Source of the DNA: Thalassolituus sp006212115
Lineage (GTDB): Bacteria; Pseudomonadota; Gammaproteobacteria; Pseudomonadales; Oceanobacteraceae
Assembly (NCBI RefSeq): GCF_040372045.1
Contig: NZ_BAABWH010000004.1
Length of the DNA stretch: 64,000 nucleotides
Direction: 5' to 3' (one strand)
The position numbers and the translations under genes are program-made. The notes beneath the pieces are model-generated. The model did not search any database, had not been told where the DNA came from, and saw only the letters and a list, made by a program, of their open reading frames with translations. This document shows positions 7,505-17,900 of this stretch, one piece after another; position 1 is the first letter of the stretch; every line of letters starts with the position of its first letter.

Positions 7505-9766
7505 ATGCCATTACCTGTTCCAAATCTGGATGACCGCCGCTTTGATGATCTGGTTGCAGAAGCCAAAGCTCGTCTTGCCGGCCACTTGCCGGAGCTTACG
7601 CAAATTGCTCCGGGCGACCCGGTACACGCGTTTATTGATCTTTTTGCCTGGCTGACAGAGACCATTATTTACCGTGCGAACCTGATTCCCGAGCGCCAGC
7701 GTAAAGTGTTTTTGAATCTATTACAGATTCCAATCCGCCCTGCCGTTCCAGCCTCGGGTTTTGTCTGTATCGATGCCAGCCCAAATAGCCTGACTCTGCC
7801 AGAGTACCTTCCTGCTGGTACTCAACTACGTGCCGGTAAAATCACGCTGTCGACCTTCAATGAAGTCCAGCCAACCTGCCTCAACCTTGGTGTGCTGGTT
7901 AAAGAATTACTGACGCCAGAAGATCTTGAGGCAATGGGAATGACCCTGCAAGACTTGCACGAACAGTATGGTTTGCGCTCTGGCGAGATGCCGAAGCCAT
8001 TTCGTGCGCGCCAGTTTGCAATGAATCAGGAAACCCTGAGTATGGGTAATACCCTCGATCAGAGTTTTTATCTTGCTTGCATCGCACCTAAGGCCCTTGC
8101 TGAACAATTGGGTGCACTAAGAGCATCGCTCTCGGGTCTGCGTTTCAATATTGGCATAGCGCCAGCGGATGCACTGCAGGAAGATGACTTTATCGTCGAT
8201 GGCGAAAGTACACTGTATCCCCGCCACCTCGTGTGGGAGATGATCTCTGAGGGGCCAGATGGCACAACCCGGTTCCTCCCTCTTGAGGTCATTCGCGATT
8301 CATCAATGGGGGGCCGGAAAAATGGTGTCGTCACACTACGACTGCCCGCAAACCCAGATTTATTTAATGATTTTTCCAATGCCGATCCCATGTTTAATGG
8401 GACCAATAGTTTTCCTCCGGCACCGGAGGATGACGAGCAGGCAGAGCGCGTCGCCTTCTGGCTTCGCCTGCGTTCACCTGATGAGCCGGATCTAAAACTC
8501 TCCTACCTCGGTGTCAATGCCGTCGATATTATCGCGCTGGGTCAGCGTTCCGATCTTTTGATTGGCACTGGCACTGGTCTGCCCGAGCAAGTACTCCAAC
8601 TGCCAGATACCAATATCGATTCAAATTCACTTGAACTGCAAGTAGAAGAGAACGGCACCTGGGTCACCTGGCAGGGTCTGGACTTTACTGCAGGACAAGG
8701 TGAAGACGCACGTGTGTATCGGCTTGATGCTGCGTCGGGACTTGTTTATTTTGGCGACGGTCTGGACTCTGGTTTGCGCCCAGCAAAAGGCGCGCGAATC
8801 CGTGCTGCGTCATATCGTTGTGGTGGTGGCCTTGCGGGGAATCTTGCCTCAGGACAGATTAAAGAAATTGTCGACGGCAGCGCTCGCTTGCGAGTCCGTC
8901 ACGAATGGCCGTTAAGTGGTGGGCGTGATGCAGAGTCGCTCGCTCAGGCCGAAAACCGTATTCCTCAGTACCTGACACATAGAAACCGCGCGGTGACCGC
9001 AACGGATTTTCAGGCACTGAGCCTCAACAATCCGGTTAACCCTGTTGCCCGTGCTGAGGTAAAAGAAGGCTTTTTACCGGGCGCAACGTTGGCCGCTGCA
9101 CAACGTGACGTACCCGGTGCTATCAGCCTGTTTGTCCTGCCCCCTACGGAAGTCGCCATCAATAACTGGCCTCGACCTACCCGTGGTCTGTTAAAAGACG
9201 TATTTAATTATCTTATCGACCGCTGCATAGTTGGTACTGAACTCTATGTGCTTAGTCCGCAATTTGTTCCTATGGCGGTCAGTATTCTGGTTACCGTTCG
9301 TGACCCGGCAACAGAACGCGATACGTTAAATGCCGTTGCCGACGCCGTCACTCAATACTTGTCACCACTCGCGCCGGGCGGCAGTCAGGGACAGGGATGG
9401 CCACTCGCAGGATCGGTACGAACCAACGAACTCATGACTCAAGCTGCACGAATTCCCGGCGTATTGTCCGTAAATGCGATTTCGATCTTCGCTCAAACTC
9501 CCGACGAAGACGGCAAGCCCAAATGGCGCCGATTAACAGCTAATGAAAGTCTGACATTGGAAGACTTCCAGCTCCCTGAATTGTCGGCTATCTATGTGGG
9601 TGCAAGCGGCTCTGGAAATGACGGTTCGCCGGGCTCCTTAAGTGGACATGGTAGTGGCGCCAATCATTTAAAACCGCCAGTTCCACAGGGAATTCGTGAC
9701 AATGACGCAGACAACAATTCGGGGCAGCATGAAATTGCGATCCCCGTTGTTCCGGATGTTTGCTGA
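7505..9766 (+). CDS. Baseplate assembly protein (Afp11/gpJ-like)
   Basis: This 753-aa protein matches the 'putative baseplate assembly protein' family (TIGR02243, Afp11-like; related to phage gpJ/T4 gp6). It should build the wedge of the baseplate. The start LPVPNLDDRRFDDLVAEAKA (residues 2-21), the FAWLTETIIYRANLIPERQR segment (about 49-68) and the downstream LTHRNRAVTATDFQALSL part are typical. The last 55 or so residues form an unusual tail rich in Gly, Ser, Asn, Asp and Pro with several His, perhaps disordered or a fibre-attachment arm. The gene has its own ribosome site (GGGAGGATAT) and overlaps the next gene (TGATG). Confidence 0.9.
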   Translation: MPLPVPNLDDRRFDDLVAEAKARLAGHLPELTQIAPGDPVHAFIDLFAWLTETIIYRANLIPERQRKVFLNLLQIPIRPAVPASGFVCIDASPNSLTLPEYLPAGTQLRAGKITLSTFNEVQPTCLNLGVLVKELLTPEDLEAMGMTLQDLHEQYGLRSGEMPKPFRARQFAMNQETLSMGNTLDQSFYLACIAPKALAEQLGALRASLSGLRFNIGIAPADALQEDDFIVDGESTLYPRHLVWEMISEGPDGTTRFLPLEVIRDSSMGGRKNGVVTLRLPANPDLFNDFSNADPMFNGTNSFPPAPEDDEQAERVAFWLRLRSPDEPDLKLSYLGVNAVDIIALGQRSDLLIGTGTGLPEQVLQLPDTNIDSNSLELQVEENGTWVTWQGLDFTAGQGEDARVYRLDAASGLVYFGDGLDSGLRPAKGARIRAASYRCGGGLAGNLASGQIKEIVDGSARLRVRHEWPLSGGRDAESLAQAENRIPQYLTHRNRAVTATDFQALSLNNPVNPVARAEVKEGFLPGATLAAAQRDVPGAISLFVLPPTEVAINNWPRPTRGLLKDVFNYLIDRCIVGTELYVLSPQFVPMAVSILVTVRDPATERDTLNAVADAVTQYLSPLAPGGSQGQGWPLAGSVRTNELMTQAARIPGVLSVNAISIFAQTPDEDGKPKWRRLTANESLTLEDFQLPELSAIYVGASGSGNDGSPGSLSGHGSGANHLKPPVPQGIRDNDADNNSGQHEIAIPVVPDVC

Positions 9767-12126
9767 TGGATGCGAATAATACCCCTTACTTTTTACTTCG
9801 CACCGAAGATGAACTGCGACAGGGCTCCAGCAGAATGGAATGGCACCCTGAGCACAGAGCATTGATGTTGCGCCAGAAGCAGCCATTACGTCTGCCTGCC
9901 ACTCAGCCGGACGCGCTCGCCCAATGGCAGGCTGCAACACCTATGGCCGTTGACCACCATTATCAGGTCGCTGTCCTTAACGACGAACACGATACAGTCT
10001 TATGCCATGGAGGTCAGGGTTGGGAGACGCTTGATCACGATACGGGCACTCACTTCTCATGCCCACCGGACTGTCACTACACAGATATGGCGATCAATGG
10101 TAACGGCCGCCTCGCACTGCCCTACACAGATAATGATGACACACACGGCCTTACGGTGTTTCATCTTGGCAAACGTTGGTTGTCCGACTGCCATCTACCC
10201 GAAGAACCCGTGCGCGGTAACGTCGATCGTAATGGGGGAATCTGGATCGCTTCAGTAAACAGCTTGATGTACTGCGAGGGACAACCTCTGCCCGCTGCTT
10301 ATGCGGCCGACGACTCACGCTTTGAACCTGAAATCATTAATCCCACACCGTTAAAGTGCGCCTGGCAACAAGCCTTACCTGACGGTTGGTCGCCTCTGGC
10401 GCTGTGCTCAGATAATGAATACCTGTACGTTCTGTTGCACGACGGTGCGGGTAAACAACGTATCATCTCCCGTTCATTAAGTGAGCGCGCATCAATGCCG
10501 TTTTACACGTATGCGCTTGATGAACGCTGTCCATTTGTTATCGATATTGCCTGCGTAGGTAAGGGCCGATTCGCACTACTGGCACCGAAAGAAAGTGATG
10601 ACATCAACTTCACTCAGCGCGATTGTCCAGTTGTTCGTCTTGAGCCAGATTCTGACAACTTAATGGGCACAGCCCGATTGCTCTTCGAACGCTATCCGAT
10701 GATTGGACTTGCTGAGCCCCGGTTTGCGAGCAGTGCGGATGGTCAGGTCCGGTATCAGGCGCCGGAAGACCCGGACTATCCGGGGTTATCTCCGCGGCCA
10801 CGCGAATTGCATGCGTTGCGACAACCCAGATATGAAGATAACGCATCGGCATTACTGCGCGAAGTTCTTGATTCAGGAACACCGGGTACAGTCTGGCACC
10901 GTGTCTATATCGACGCCTGCATTCCGGCCGGCTGCAATGTGGAAATTGCAGCTCGGGTATACGACGATGCGGATGCACGTGGTCAGGCTGATATTCATAT
11001 GCAGCCACAGCCAGTCTGGAATCCACTGCCGTCAGAGCATCCTTTCCAGAGTGCATTATCGGGGCATGAAGCTGGTCGCCGGGGTGTATTTGAAGTGTTG
11101 CTGCAACGTCCAGAAGGGACGGTGCGAAATCTGGAAGGACGCTACCTGCAACTGCAACTGCACCTGACTGGTAGCGGTAGAAAAACACCATCCGTTCATG
11201 CTATCCGGGTGTATTCACCGCGCTTTTCCTATCAAGAGGCCTACCTGCCCGAGGTATTTCGTCAGGAAGAAAGTCCGACAGCCGAGAACGCATCAGGACC
11301 AGCCAACGGAGCCGATGTCCGGGAGCGCCTACTTGCAAGCTTTGAAAGTATCCTGACACCTCTTGAGGGGCGAGTCGCTGCAGCCGATCGACTTCTTCAC
11401 CCCGCAACCGCACCGGATACAAATCTGAACTGGCTTGCAATGGGTGTTGGAGAGTCCCTGCCCTCACATTGGCCAAAAGCACGCCAGCGCCGCTGGCTGG
11501 AACACGCAACCCTGATGCAGCAGCGCAAAGGCTCTCTGCCCGCATTAAATCTTGCACTCGACATCGTGACCGATGGCGGCGTCCAGAATGGCAGTGTCGT
11601 GGTGATTGAAAACTTCCGTCTACGTCGGACGATGGCCACCCTACTCGGTATCAACATGGATGATTCTGATCATCCACTTACCTTAGGTACAGGAGTCAGC
11701 GGCAATAGCATGGTGGGTGACAGCCTGATTTTATCGGAGATGAATGCCAGAGAATTTCTTGCTCTGTTCGCTCCAGACCTGACGGCTGGCGAAACCACTG
11801 AAGTTGATCGTGAGGCGGTACGTGAATTTTTCGATAAATACGCTCACCAGGTCAGCATCTTGTTGCATGGTCCGGCGCAGAAGCAACGTCAGGAAGTCGA
11901 ATCATTATTGGCGCAGCAGTTACCTGCCCATCTTAAGTGGCACATTATCGAGACAGATCAGCCCTTTATTCTGGGGAACGCACCATTACTTGGTGTGGAT
12001 ACCTGGCTTGAGCAACAACCAGATCACAGGCAGGTAACGTTGGGAGAAACCCACTTGGGACGCACCGACCTGCTGATGAATCCGTTGGCATTTTTACCCA
12101 GCAATATTCATCAACGCATGAGCTGA
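9766..12126 (+). CDS. Afp12-like phage tail protein
   Basis: From the ATG at 9766 this is a 786-aa protein; that start overlaps the previous stop (TGATG), and I prefer it to a TTG six bases earlier. The C-terminal half contains LLASFESILTPLEGRVAAAD, then LNWLAMGVGESLPSHWP and RRWLEHATLMQQRKGSLPAL, the signature of the TIGR02242 tail-protein family (Afp12-like baseplate wedge). The N-terminal half (residues about 30-330) has repeated short strands with AVLNDEHDTVLCHGG, AINGNGRLALPYTDND and WIASVNSLMYC and looks like a beta-propeller. In the baseplate it would pair with the Afp11-like protein encoded upstream. Confidence 0.85.
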   Translation: MDANNTPYFLLRTEDELRQGSSRMEWHPEHRALMLRQKQPLRLPATQPDALAQWQAATPMAVDHHYQVAVLNDEHDTVLCHGGQGWETLDHDTGTHFSCPPDCHYTDMAINGNGRLALPYTDNDDTHGLTVFHLGKRWLSDCHLPEEPVRGNVDRNGGIWIASVNSLMYCEGQPLPAAYAADDSRFEPEIINPTPLKCAWQQALPDGWSPLALCSDNEYLYVLLHDGAGKQRIISRSLSERASMPFYTYALDERCPFVIDIACVGKGRFALLAPKESDDINFTQRDCPVVRLEPDSDNLMGTARLLFERYPMIGLAEPRFASSADGQVRYQAPEDPDYPGLSPRPRELHALRQPRYEDNASALLREVLDSGTPGTVWHRVYIDACIPAGCNVEIAARVYDDADARGQADIHMQPQPVWNPLPSEHPFQSALSGHEAGRRGVFEVLLQRPEGTVRNLEGRYLQLQLHLTGSGRKTPSVHAIRVYSPRFSYQEAYLPEVFRQEESPTAENASGPANGADVRERLLASFESILTPLEGRVAAADRLLHPATAPDTNLNWLAMGVGESLPSHWPKARQRRWLEHATLMQQRKGSLPALNLALDIVTDGGVQNGSVVVIENFRLRRTMATLLGINMDDSDHPLTLGTGVSGNSMVGDSLILSEMNAREFLALFAPDLTAGETTEVDREAVREFFDKYAHQVSILLHGPAQKQRQEVESLLAQQLPAHLKWHIIETDQPFILGNAPLLGVDTWLEQQPDHRQVTLGETHLGRTDLLMNPLAFLPSNIHQRMS

Positions 12127-12164
12127 TAAACCGAATTAAAAGACAGAATTTTATTGGAGGTCTT

Positions 12165-13076
12165 ATGTCTGGAATGGACGATCTACCGACATTAGAACAG
12201 GATGACAAATTGGCAGAACCCCTGCGTCGGGTCTCATACGAAGCAGGCATGATGTTGGGACTGGAAGCGACGCGCGATGAGCAGGCTTATCATCGTCGTC
12301 GGCTGACCCGTCACCAGTACTGGCTACAGGGATTCGGTACCCTCGCCGGACTGAACGTCGCAATGACGCCAGAAACACACCCCGATGCGAACGACGACGT
12401 CAGCGTACGGCTGCATGTCAGCCCTGGCGTCGCCATAGACGGACTGGGGCGCGAGGTCATGTTGCACGAGCCCTACTGTATTGATCTGAAACAGTGGGTC
12501 GACGCGCAGACCGAGTCCCAACTTCTTGAAGGATACGATGGCGGCCCCGAAGTGCTATGGCTAAAAGTCTGCATCCGTCATAAAGATTGCGCCATTGCAC
12601 GCCAGCCAGTGCTGGCACGTAAGCTCAATCTGAGTACAGATGCTGTTCAACCGTCCCGCACCGCAGATAGCGTCCAGCTGGAATTGATTCCGGAGAGACC
12701 TCCCACCGAGGATGATCGTTACCACCCATGGGCAAGTCACGAACCGGTCAGCAACAGCATGCCTGCACTAAGCGATATTGAAACGCAGACACTGCAAGCC
12801 GCGGCTGCGGCCAGCACGGATGCAGAAGCGCAATTGAAAATGCATGCGCGATTATTACATGCCCTCGATAGCAGTGGGCTGAGTACAACGAATCTGGCCG
12901 ATGAATTAGACGCGGGAGCCCGACTTCTGCTCGCACGAATACGGATTGAAACCAGCCAACCGGGTGATCCCGTGATTAACCCCATGCGGATTCAGATAAA
13001 CAATCTGGTGCGTCCGTTCATCACAACACCGAGCCAACTGGCATGGCTGAATCGCCAGTCGCACACTAATAACTAA
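12165..13076 (+). CDS. eCIS accessory protein, family member 1 (short)
   Basis: This 303-aa protein is not functionally characterised. It shares an N-terminal module (residues about 20-115) with the two following genes: an aromatic/Gly start, a helix with a D/E-rich Q-Y pattern (LEATRDEQAYHRRRLTRHQ), then GFGTLAGLNV and a beta-rich VRLHVSPGVAIDGLGREVML. The order is 'G-x-L..helix..L-x-G-x-G-I/T-x-x-G-L', then 'V-x-P-G-x-A-x-x-x-x-G-R'. A segment with ARQPVLARKLNLST follows. It has a good ribosome site (TTGGAGGTC). I associate this module with eCIS loci and believe it to be baseplate- or fibre-associated, but the role is not established. Confidence 0.65.
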   Translation: MSGMDDLPTLEQDDKLAEPLRRVSYEAGMMLGLEATRDEQAYHRRRLTRHQYWLQGFGTLAGLNVAMTPETHPDANDDVSVRLHVSPGVAIDGLGREVMLHEPYCIDLKQWVDAQTESQLLEGYDGGPEVLWLKVCIRHKDCAIARQPVLARKLNLSTDAVQPSRTADSVQLELIPERPPTEDDRYHPWASHEPVSNSMPALSDIETQTLQAAAAASTDAEAQLKMHARLLHALDSSGLSTTNLADELDAGARLLLARIRIETSQPGDPVINPMRIQINNLVRPFITTPSQLAWLNRQSHTNN

Positions 13077-13103
13077 CGGACTCGCACAGCGCAAGGAGAC
13101 ACC

Positions 13104-14894
13104 ATGACAGAGATACTCTTCCAACCACTGGGCAATCCGTTGGCCGCCAGTCGCCCAATGGAAAAGATTGCGGATATCGACTCACGCCTGACACGGACAC
13201 ACTATTTTGACGGCCGTCTGTTGACTGCCGAAGACCTGGAGCGTGATCAAATTTATCTGGATGAGCGACTGCGTGAGGCCGGCAAAATTCTCGGCGAAGG
13301 AATCGCCTCAGGTCTGGAATTGAGTTTCGACCGCTACTCAGGCTTGCTTACGCTGGAAGCAGGAGTTGGTATCACGAAACACGGACGAATTCTGCAGCTC
13401 GAGCAGCAATTAACGGTCAACGTCACCGACAATGCTCTAATTTCTCAGCAGAACAAACAAAAACATCGTCGTTTTAACCGAGGGCTCTACGCCGTCACGC
13501 TTAATTACGTCGAAGTTGCCACTGATCGTGGAGAAGTTATCCCAACGGATCTGAATGAAAAACGGGCATCAGAATACGCGGATGTTACCGAGGCACTCCA
13601 ACTCGGGCTTGTGCCACTTCCACTGCCACTGATACAACAAAGTGAGCTGCACGCAAGAGCCAGTCTGATCCGCGCACTTCAGGATAATAAGTTAATGCTG
13701 GAGCAACTGCCCGGCGACGCCTTACCCCTGGGTATCTTAGCCATCCGCGATAACACGCCCGTCTGGTTGGACTCCGAATTGCTACGCCATCCCACTCGCC
13801 GGGATGACACGGACTACACTGCAAAACAGGATCTTTACCGACAGCACGAAAATCTGTTCTACGACGTATTGGAGCATCGGGAATCTGGCGGCTTATCTCT
13901 CGATTTTTCGGCCAGCGACTATTTCAGTGTGATGCCTGCTGCAGGCTCAATGCCTAAAGCCTGCGTAGATCCCGAGCGCGCCGTGCAGAGTTATTTCCCG
14001 GATCATTATCAGATTCATATTGCGCCCGTCAGAATGGCAGAAGTCGAATTACTACTGCAGGAATCCAGCCCACTTCCCACTATCGATCTGACCTCAAGCG
14101 ATACGGTAGATATCATGATTCTGGTGCCGCTCAGTAACCAGAACTACGGACGCTATGCCGCCCAGCTGGAACGCCCGGCCAATATCATTGAACGTAAACT
14201 AAAAGCGTTTGATCCATTGCGCCTGACGATCTACCCACGACCCGCACCCCACGAAATCGATACCGATGAGGCAGTGTGGCGCGCAATCTTTAATGCCACG
14301 GAAGACGACACCCTACTCTATGTACGACGTCCGTTGCGTGCCGCGGAAACTCAGGTCAGTGGTATTGTTCTGGCCAATGGATTTGATCTCCCAAAAGTCA
14401 AAAACTCCAACAACAGTAATACCACGGCCACAACAACAGAAAGTGTGTCCGAACACGTCATGACGGATGGCTCAGACAGCAGTACCAACTCACCTGTCGA
14501 TCGTGGCGGCGTAATTGCCGATGAAGACGAGATCATCAAGCGCTTCCTTGACCTTAAATCCATAGCAAGATTTCGCATGCCGCAAACAGAGGCTGAGAAA
14601 AAGGCACTCCTATGGGTCGCGGAGAAACCCGCGCAAGAGGTCGAAGCCTTACAGCAAATTATATTCTTACTGCTCCGGATCAGTAGCTGGTTCGATCCCG
14701 TGCTATGGCGCACGATCAGGGCCCTTTTTCAGAAAGGCCTGGTCGAGAAAGCGCAACAGACTCTCTTCGAAAATGAAAGCGGCCACCCAGTGATCACCGC
14801 GAAGTTGCTTGTACAGCTTATGGCAGACAATGGCGTGAATAAAACTCTACTCAAACAATGGGAAGAGTTGGCGGCCAAACTGGAAAAACCGTAA
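13104..14894 (+). CDS. eCIS accessory protein, family member 2 (medium)
   Basis: This 596-aa protein carries the same N-terminal module as its neighbours: RTHYFDGRLLTAEDLERDQ (residues about 30-48), then GEGIASGLEL and LTLEAGVGITKHGRILQL. A central region of about 300 residues has no motif I recognise. A low-complexity Asn/Thr/Ser linker (about 432-466) precedes a helical C-terminal part (about 475-596) with many Leu, Glu and Lys. The ribosome site is strong (CAAGGAGACACC). It is likely a structural or adaptor component of the injection system; the linker suggests two jointed domains. Function unknown. Confidence 0.62.
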   Translation: MTEILFQPLGNPLAASRPMEKIADIDSRLTRTHYFDGRLLTAEDLERDQIYLDERLREAGKILGEGIASGLELSFDRYSGLLTLEAGVGITKHGRILQLEQQLTVNVTDNALISQQNKQKHRRFNRGLYAVTLNYVEVATDRGEVIPTDLNEKRASEYADVTEALQLGLVPLPLPLIQQSELHARASLIRALQDNKLMLEQLPGDALPLGILAIRDNTPVWLDSELLRHPTRRDDTDYTAKQDLYRQHENLFYDVLEHRESGGLSLDFSASDYFSVMPAAGSMPKACVDPERAVQSYFPDHYQIHIAPVRMAEVELLLQESSPLPTIDLTSSDTVDIMILVPLSNQNYGRYAAQLERPANIIERKLKAFDPLRLTIYPRPAPHEIDTDEAVWRAIFNATEDDTLLYVRRPLRAAETQVSGIVLANGFDLPKVKNSNNSNTTATTTESVSEHVMTDGSDSSTNSPVDRGGVIADEDEIIKRFLDLKSIARFRMPQTEAEKKALLWVAEKPAQEVEALQQIIFLLLRISSWFDPVLWRTIRALFQKGLVEKAQQTLFENESGHPVITAKLLVQLMADNGVNKTLLKQWEELAAKLEKP

Positions 14895-14903
14895 GGGGGG
14901 ACC

Positions 14904-17900
14904 ATGAATACTATCCTGTTGCATCAACCCATAGCGAGTCACCCTGATCTTGAGCGCCTGCATTTATTTTCAGGTCGCCACCTTGGTGAAGACGAATTTG
15001 ATCAACAACAGAATTACGTGGAAGCTCGGCTTGCTCCGCTGCTAGGTAATCAGCTTCCCGGGATTATCTCAGGGCTGAATGTGCGCTCGCGAGAGCAACA
15101 TGGGCCGACTGAAACGGTACATCTGGCTGTTAGTCCAGGCAGTGCAATGACACCTAAAGGAGCAGCCCTTACACTGGAATCGCCTCTCTACTGCACATGG
15201 CAGGAACTGGTTGAAGAATATCGCAGCAGGAAGCAAGTCGGTGATGCGACCGGTGTGTTTTACCTGACATTGCATCAAAGTCAGTCCAGTATTGATCCAC
15301 CGAATGCAGATCCATGCCAACGAACTGCATTTGATCCAACTCGGGATACCCGCCTCGTGACGCTTGCGTCACTACGATTACGAAGACTGGATATCGACAA
15401 CCATCAGGTAAGAACAGAACACCCACACCGCTTACAAAATATAATCTGTGCGGACCGGGTCACCGTCGACTTTGCCCGGCAGTTTCCCAACTCAGTACCG
15501 CTCGCTCTGGTCGCCATCGATGATCAGAACGAAACCACGCTTCTCTGGACCTCAACAGAAGCCGGTCGCTATGAGTCCAAACCTGCGTCTGGATATCAGA
15601 CGTTACTGAATCAGACACAAGCCGCGTTCAGACAACTTGTTACTCTGCGCAGTACGGGAGTTCATCAACACAAACCCCTCCGTAATTTTCTGAAGGCACA
15701 GCTCCACCTCGACTACCTGCCTGCCTCGGGCCAGTTACCACTCAACTGGCTAGAGGATATCGCCAGTAAAACACCCAAAATGAATGGTCTGCCAGAGCAC
15801 CTCGGGGTCGATATGATCCCTGTTTCGGAAGACGGTATTGACGAATTAATAGCACGTCATTTACCACGTCGTGTGATCGATCTGACTGAACCAGCGGGAG
15901 ACCGCATCCGACTGTTATTGGCGATGAAGCGCTCGGTATATAAACCAGACCTGCTGGATATTCCTGAGCTGGACACGCAACTTGAGGAGGATCTCTACCG
16001 CTACTGTCAGAAAGCCTACATGCGCTGGTACGAATGGAAGGAGGGGTTTTACACCCTGTACCATATAGCTCCACACTCCAATTCAAAATACGGCCACGAA
16101 CTCAGTCCAGAAGATATCGAAAAACTGAATCTACCTGCTCCCGTAGAGGCCCCATTACTACCAAGTGCGTTATTTAAACGTCTTAAGTTATCTGCCCTGA
16201 GCAGACTGGCACTGGTTAACTCTGCGACAGCCCCCTACCCCTACGATAAAGAAAATTTTGTTATACCCGATTTCTTTGATAGTTGGGCTCCATTGGTGGA
16301 TAACGAACGTACGCCTCTACAACCGTCAGAGCCAGAGGTTCACGGGCTCATTGGCCAATACGCCATTACCGAAAAGGATCTTGATACGACAGAGGAGCGC
16401 ATTCGCGCTCAACGCAAGAAACTGGAAGCGACCCGGGATATTCTGTTGCTTAAGCGCCAGCAGCTTGATTCTCAAACGGTTGCGCTCGCCGCACTGGCAG
16501 GTGGTGTCGCTGGCGATGGAAAAGGCATGCAAGTCGCTCGCTGGTTACCTTATGCCAGCCTCAACACCGATAAAATACCCACCGAAACCAGTAGTATAGC
16601 CACTTCCGTGGCCACCAGTTCGGTGTCTCCGGTCAGAGTTGCAACAGAGTCAAAGACAACGTCGGATTCACCGTACCGCGTTGGCGAGATGGAAAAGCTG
16701 TCGCTTGAGGAGCAAAAGAAACTTGCACTCATGAGTAGCCGCGAATACCAATATGCCGAGGCAATTAAAGGAGCAACTTACAGCAAAATAGAAGCTGATA
16801 AATATTCTGCATTTGAACTGACACTGAACAAGGACCGAATAGATCGCTTACAGATTCCTACTGCGGCCGTCAGTAAGCCCGCGTTCAACGCGAAAGAGTT
16901 CAGCTTTGGTGTCCTGGATCATATAAGTCCGGATATCAACGAATACAAAAAAATCTACTCCGGCATGCAGGACCTCCTGACTACGATCAAGGATATTTTT
17001 GATGAACCCGACCGAACTACACTTCACGCAAGCTTAGTCAGTTTGAGTACGGATCTGAAATCGCCCACTAATCTGGAAGCGCTGATCATTTCCGAAACTG
17101 ATAGTAAATATACCAACCTACCCGCCGACGGTAAGCCAACTAAATCCCATTTCGGAAACCTGGTCGCGAACCAACGTCGCTATGAGGCGATCTTTACCGC
17201 AGGTAAGATCCTGACACGTTGGATCAGTGTAGTTGAGAACGAATACAACTCGTGTGAAGCAAGCCTACAGAACTTACTTCGGACTCAGAAAGAGCTGATT
17301 GCTGAACAGGAAAAGCGGAAATCAGAAATTATTTATGCTCGTCAGGCTCTACGACACTTCGACAGTGTCGCGGACGAAGCGCTTGGAGATTACTCTGTCG
17401 CACAACAACTCATTGACGAAGACTGGAAACGTGTCTTCAAGGAAAACAATGAGCGAACTCGTATCCTGACCACTCAAGTAGAGGGGCTTTACTATGTGCG
17501 TGTACGTCAGGCAGAAATAAGTCGAACACTGGCAGATCCTCTCCCTCTGAGACGGGACAACCCTGCAGACCTCGTCCCCGGTTGCGCCAGCGATAATGAT
17601 GCTGACATCCCAACGGCCTTACTCCCCTTCTGGCAGACAACGCTGGAAATACCCGCGACTTATTGGCGTGCCATTGAACCGTTCAAATCTCGACTGAATA
17701 CCCTGCAAAATATCGACTATCTGGCGCAGCTCAGGCAGGTTCGAATGACCAGAGCCTACCCGGAGCTACCTGTTTTAAAGGCGAAAGTAGCCACAACGCA
17801 TACAAATGCTGCACTTCGATCCATTGAAGACAGTCCTGCCTTTATTGAACTCGCCACACATAGCAAGCAACGGGTTCAACGTTGGGCAGCCGTTCCTCTT

